Source: Candidatus Delongbacteria bacterium (lineage in GTDB: Bacteria > UBA4055). Taken from it: DNA of 7,392 nucleotides. A model generated the notes under the pieces. It was not told the DNA's origin, searched no databases, and was given only the letters and a program-made list of their open reading frames with translations. Made by a program: the position numbers and the translations under genes. Of the stretch, positions 4,444 through 7,392 are shown in pieces (position 1 is the first letter of the stretch; each line of letters starts with the position of its first letter). The stretch is from NCBI GenBank assembly GCA_022013635.1, contig JAKLPX010000127.1, positions 1-7,392 on the forward strand, given 5' to 3'.

Positions 4444-7392
4444 AATTTCTCCGTATCTTTTGGTAAACTAAAGTAAAATGCCGCTCCATTGTCCACTTCG
4501 CCGACTGCCCAAGTTCTGCCTCCGTGTTTTGATATTACCCTCAATACATTCGCCAATCCTATACCGGTACCGGGAAAATCCTTCTCCAAATGCATTCTTT
4601 GGAATACTCCGAATAGTTTGTGATAATATTCCATATCAAAACCCACGCCGTTGTCTTTTATATAAAATTCGAATTCTCCGTTTTCTTCATTATAACCGAT
4701 CTCTATAATTGCTTTGTCTTTTTTACCTGTATATTTTACGGCATTATCAATCAGATTCATCCATACTATATTTAATAGGTTTTTATCTCCGAAAACAACT
4801 GGTAAATCGGAAATTTTCCATTCTATATTTCTGCCGGATGCGGATTGCATTATCTCAGAAATTACGGTATGAACCATTTTATTAAAATCAATATCTGCTT
4901 TCCGCAATTCCTGACGGCTTGTTCTGGAAAAATTCAATAAATCGTCAATAAGCCTTTCCATTTTATTTGCCGAGTATTTAATTTTATTTAATAAGTCATG
5001 TCCTTTTTGCGGAATCATGGATAAAAACTCCTGTTCAAAAATATCCGAAAAACCCAGAATGTGCCTGACCGGCGCCCTGAGGTCGTGAGAAACCGAATAA
5101 CTGAATGATTCAAGTTGTGAAGTTCTGTCTTTAACCGACTCTTCAAGGTAATCCCTGTGTTTTTTTAGTTCTTCTTCCGCCTTCTTACGATCTGTGATGT
5201 CTATGGCAAGACCGGCAATAGCATAAGGTTTTCCATATTCATCTTTGAGTAGGGTAGTATTCATTAGAGTGTGGAAAGGCGTACCGTCTTTTCGTATGTG
5301 ACCGACTTCTCCTGTATTGAATCCGTTCTCCGTTACTTTTTGGTTAAATGGGATGACATCTTTTTCCAACTGCTCACGGTTGTGGAAAATTTCGAGAGAT
5401 TTACCGATTAATTCTTCTTCGGTTTCATAGTTGTGCATTTGTATCCAGGCGCTGTTGGCAAACAGTATATTACCCTCCAAGTCAGCTACGGAAATACCCT
5501 CAAAGGACTGCTTCACTATCGAAGATAATTTATAAAGCTCTCTATCAGCCTGTACCCTAAAACTGATATCTCTTACGATTGCCTGCAGGTAAGTTTTTCC
5601 TTTTAGATTTAAACTGTTTAATGACACTTCAGCATCGAATAAAGAGCCGTCCTTTTTACGGTGTTTCCAATAAAATCTTTGCGGATTTCCAGATAAAGCC
5701 GAGTTTATATGTGCAAGAGCTGAATCGTTTGTTAATTTGCCGTCCGGCTGAACAGGTGGTGAGAATTCCATGGGTTTATGATTGACCATATCATCTCTGG
5801 AATCGCAATTGAACATTCTAACGGCTTCGTCATTACAATCAATGAAAGTATCCCCGTCCATAAGGTATATCGCATCATTGGATTCTTCAAACAGAGTCCG
5901 AAATTTTTCTTCGCTGTCAATCAACGCTTGCTCAGCTAATTTTCTTTTTGTGATATCGGTAATAAATCCCTCAAGAAACAGAAGTTTACCATTTTCGTCA
6001 TAAATGCCTCTTCCCTTTTCCAGAACCCATTTAACATTTCCCGCAGCATCAATTATCCTGTATTCCATTACGAAATGCTTTTTCGCCGTCAGTCTGTTTT
6101 CCACTTCTGATATGACCGGATTTCTATCCTGTTCATGAATTATATCGCTGTAATGAACTTTCCCACCTTCGTAAAATTCCTGAGGATCATATCCTGTAAG
6201 CTCTTTTGATTCTCTGTTTACATAGGTCGTTGTCCGGAATTCATCGTTCTTACATCTGTAAACCATTCCTTTCAGGTTGCTGAGCAAAGAGTTAAAAAAC
6301 CTCTCACTCTCTGCAGTCTTTTTCTGATGTGTATATTTTTCCGTTATATCAGAAAAAACGAGGATCACGCCCTGAATTTTGCCTGCGCTGTTGAGAATCG
6401 GAGCAGCCGAATCATCAATTTGATATTCTTTACCGTCTTTGGAAATAAGGATAGTATGATTTGCCAGCCCTACTCTTTTTCTGTCGTTCAATACTAGTTT
6501 TATCGGATTAAATACTTCTTTTCGTGTATTGGCGTTAACGATTTTGAATACTTCGTTCATTTGTCTGTTTAATGCATCAGTTATACTCCATCCCGTAAGA
6601 AGTTCTGCCACTCTGTTCATTCGTGTAATATTTCCGTTAATATCAGTTGCGATGACTCCGTCACCGATTGATTCCAGAGTGATCTTTAAATTTTCCTCGT
6701 TTGCTTTTAGTGTTTTGGTCTTTCTTTTTACTTCACTCCTTAGGAATATGTTGAAGAATATAAAAATTATCAGCAAAGATATTACAGACAGGAGTACTAT
6801 CCAAACCCAGTCGGGAAGTTTGAATTTTTCCTGTGCGGAACCGAAAAAATAACTCAGCGCTGTGTAATATACAGAATTTTTATCATTTTTTAATTCTCTT
6901 ACAACAGAATCTATTTTTTCTATCAGAACTTCAGATTTAACGGAATTTTTGTTAAATGTATATAGCATTTTAGCAGGCTGAAAAATTATCGGCGTAACTA
7001 GAATATTAAAATTTTTATCGTTTAGATTTCCGAAGTCTTTATCCACTATTCCGGCGTCTATAGTTTTTTCTTCTAAAGCTTGAAATACGGCGTCGTAACT
7101 ACCCATCTGAATTATTTCAGATCCTATTTCAAAATTATTCAGGATTTTCCTTAAACCTCCCGGTCCTTCAATATCAAAGCTGTTCTTTAAACCGCCGATT
7201 TTTTTGCCTTCCAAATCTAAAACATTCTCAATATCAGAACCGCTTGTTTTATATATTCTTGTCCAGCTGAGCTGAATAACTTCATTTGAAAATAAATATT
7301 TTTTTTCTCTTTCAGGAGTTAATCCCGTATCAACCATAATATCAATTTCATTTGCTTCCAATCTGGTCAGACATTCATCCCAAGTGCCGTGC
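4440..7392 (-). CDS. Membrane sensor histidine kinase: solute-binding domain, TM, four PAS, HisKA-HATPase (5' partial)
   Basis: The frame stays open to the right edge: upstream of the TTG at 7361 it still encodes HGTWDECLTR, a continuous part of the domain, so the true start and probably a signal peptide lie outside the window. Numbering from that TTG codon, residues 1-175 resemble the family-3 solute-binding (periplasmic amino-acid-binding-like) domains found in front of PAS kinases (GTWDECL, SPER-like TPER, LDLEGKKIG). Residues 184-207 form one hydrophobic helix followed by basic residues, which places the sensor outside and the rest inside. Four PAS domains follow at about 222-345, 352-478, 479-605 and 606-730, most ending in DITxRK-like motifs. 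The kinase core has phospho-acceptor His759 (VSHDLRAP), N-box Asn869/Asn873, G1 DNGVGFD 903-909, an F-box near 916-924 and G2 GTGIGLA 931-937. All catalytic boxes are intact. The core looks phytochrome-type (Cph1-like). There is no C-terminal receiver; the next gene supplies one and overlaps by 4 bases. The ligand is unknown. Confidence 0.95.
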   Translation of the reverse strand, partial: HGTWDECLTRLEANEIDIMVDTGLTPEREKKYLFSNEVIQLSWTRIYKTSGSDIENVLDLEGKKIGGLKNSFDIEGPGGLRKILNNFEIGSEIIQMGSYDAVFQALEEKTIDAGIVDKDFGNLNDKNFNILVTPIIFQPAKMLYTFNKNSVKSEVLIEKIDSVVRELKNDKNSVYYTALSYFFGSAQEKFKLPDWVWIVLLSVISLLIIFIFFNIFLRSEVKRKTKTLKANEENLKITLESIGDGVIATDINGNITRMNRVAELLTGWSITDALNRQMNEVFKIVNANTRKEVFNPIKLVLNDRKRVGLANHTILISKDGKEYQIDDSAAPILNSAGKIQGVILVFSDITEKYTHQKKTAESERFFNSLLSNLKGMVYRCKNDEFRTTTYVNRESKELTGYDPQEFYEGGKVHYSDIIHEQDRNPVISEVENRLTAKKHFVMEYRIIDAAGNVKWVLEKGRGIYDENGKLLFLEGFITDITKRKLAEQALIDSEEKFRTLFEESNDAIYLMDGDTFIDCNDEAVRMFNCDSRDDMVNHKPMEFSPPVQPDGKLTNDSALAHINSALSGNPQRFYWKHRKKDGSLFDAEVSLNSLNLKGKTYLQAIVRDISFRVQADRELYKLSSIVKQSFEGISVADLEGNILFANSAWIQMHNYETEEELIGKSLEIFHNREQLEKDVIPFNQKVTENGFNTGEVGHIRKDGTPFHTLMNTTLLKDEYGKPYAIAGLAIDITDRKKAEEELKKHRDYLEESVKDRTSQLESFSYSVSHDLRAPVRHILGFSDIFEQEFLSMIPQKGHDLLNKIKYSANKMERLIDDLLNFSRTSRQELRKADIDFNKMVHTVISEIMQSASGRNIEWKISDLPVVFGDKNLLNIVWMNLIDNAVKYTGKKDKAIIEIGYNEENGEFEFYIKDNGVGFDMEYYHKLFGVFQRMHLEKDFPGTGIGLANVLRVISKHGGRTWAVGEVDNGAAFYFSLPKDTEKL
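4449..4452 (-). promoter_or_regulatory. Shine-Dalgarno for the Rcp1-like regulator, inside the kinase gene
   Basis: GGAG lies 5 bases upstream of the ATG at 4443 and falls within the last codons of the upstream kinase. Together with the ATGA stop/start overlap (4443-4440) this is the classic arrangement for translational coupling. It implies that the kinase and receiver are made in linked amounts. Confidence 0.75.

Noticed and set aside
4440..6700. Recent tandem duplication of PAS domains
   Set aside because: The four PAS domains belong to visibly different subtypes and share only short motifs such as DITxRK, so no recent DNA-level repeat is supported.
6529..6852. Open frame of 107 codons on the plus strand
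   Set aside because: It lies wholly inside the membrane kinase gene, opposite the TM and PAS1 coding region, and shows no recognisable domain. It reads as an antisense shadow of hydrophobic coding sequence, as do the shorter plus-strand frames elsewhere.
7359..7361. TTG at 7361 as the true start of the membrane kinase
   Set aside because: Translation upstream in the same frame continues the solute-binding domain motif (GTWDECL) to the edge without a stop, so this codon is internal.
2380..7392. Phytochrome or other light receptor
   Set aside because: The kinase cores are Cph1-like, but no GAF/PHY chromophore-binding module is present in the visible proteins.

Overview
The window is a compact, AT-rich signalling locus. 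Every supported gene lies on the minus strand, so reading order runs from the right edge to the left. It encodes three multidomain sensor histidine kinases and one single-domain response regulator. There is no transporter gene, metabolic gene, mobile element, RNA gene or CRISPR array. The low GC, stacked PAS domains, stand-alone Rcp1-type receiver and membrane kinase with a periplasmic solute-binding domain suggest an environmental Gram-negative bacterium. The Bacteroidota/Ignavibacteriota neighbourhood or a deltaproteobacterial-type lineage would both fit. This placement is weak, because no phylogenetic marker gene is present.

Layout in transcription order: (1) 7392-4440, a membrane kinase cut at its 5' end by the window edge: solute-binding-like sensor domain, one transmembrane helix, four PAS domains and a phytochrome-type (Cph1-like) HisKA/HATPase core. 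(2) 4443-3988, a 151-residue Rcp1-like receiver that overlaps gene 1 by ATGA and is almost certainly translationally coupled to it. (3) A 99-base gap (3987-3889) with a perfect TATAAT, a -35-like element and small inverted repeats, probably a promoter. (4) 3888-2380, a soluble REC-PAS-kinase, also of the phytochrome-type HisKA class. (5) A 55-base gap to the preferred start, with no visible terminator. (6) 2324-39, a soluble REC-PAS-PAS-kinase-REC hybrid whose HisKA is of the NtrB-like (AHDFNN) class. Positions 38-1 hold no supportable gene.

Working model (inference): gene 1 senses a periplasmic solute and phosphorylates the coupled Rcp1-like receiver. The two soluble kinases carry N-terminal receivers and so can take a phosphoryl input that tunes their own kinase activity. 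The locus holds three transmitters and four receivers but no DNA-binding, GGDEF/EAL, methylesterase or HPt domain. The final output must therefore be protein-protein interaction or be encoded elsewhere. Each family is well known; the notable feature is their assembly into one output-less cluster.
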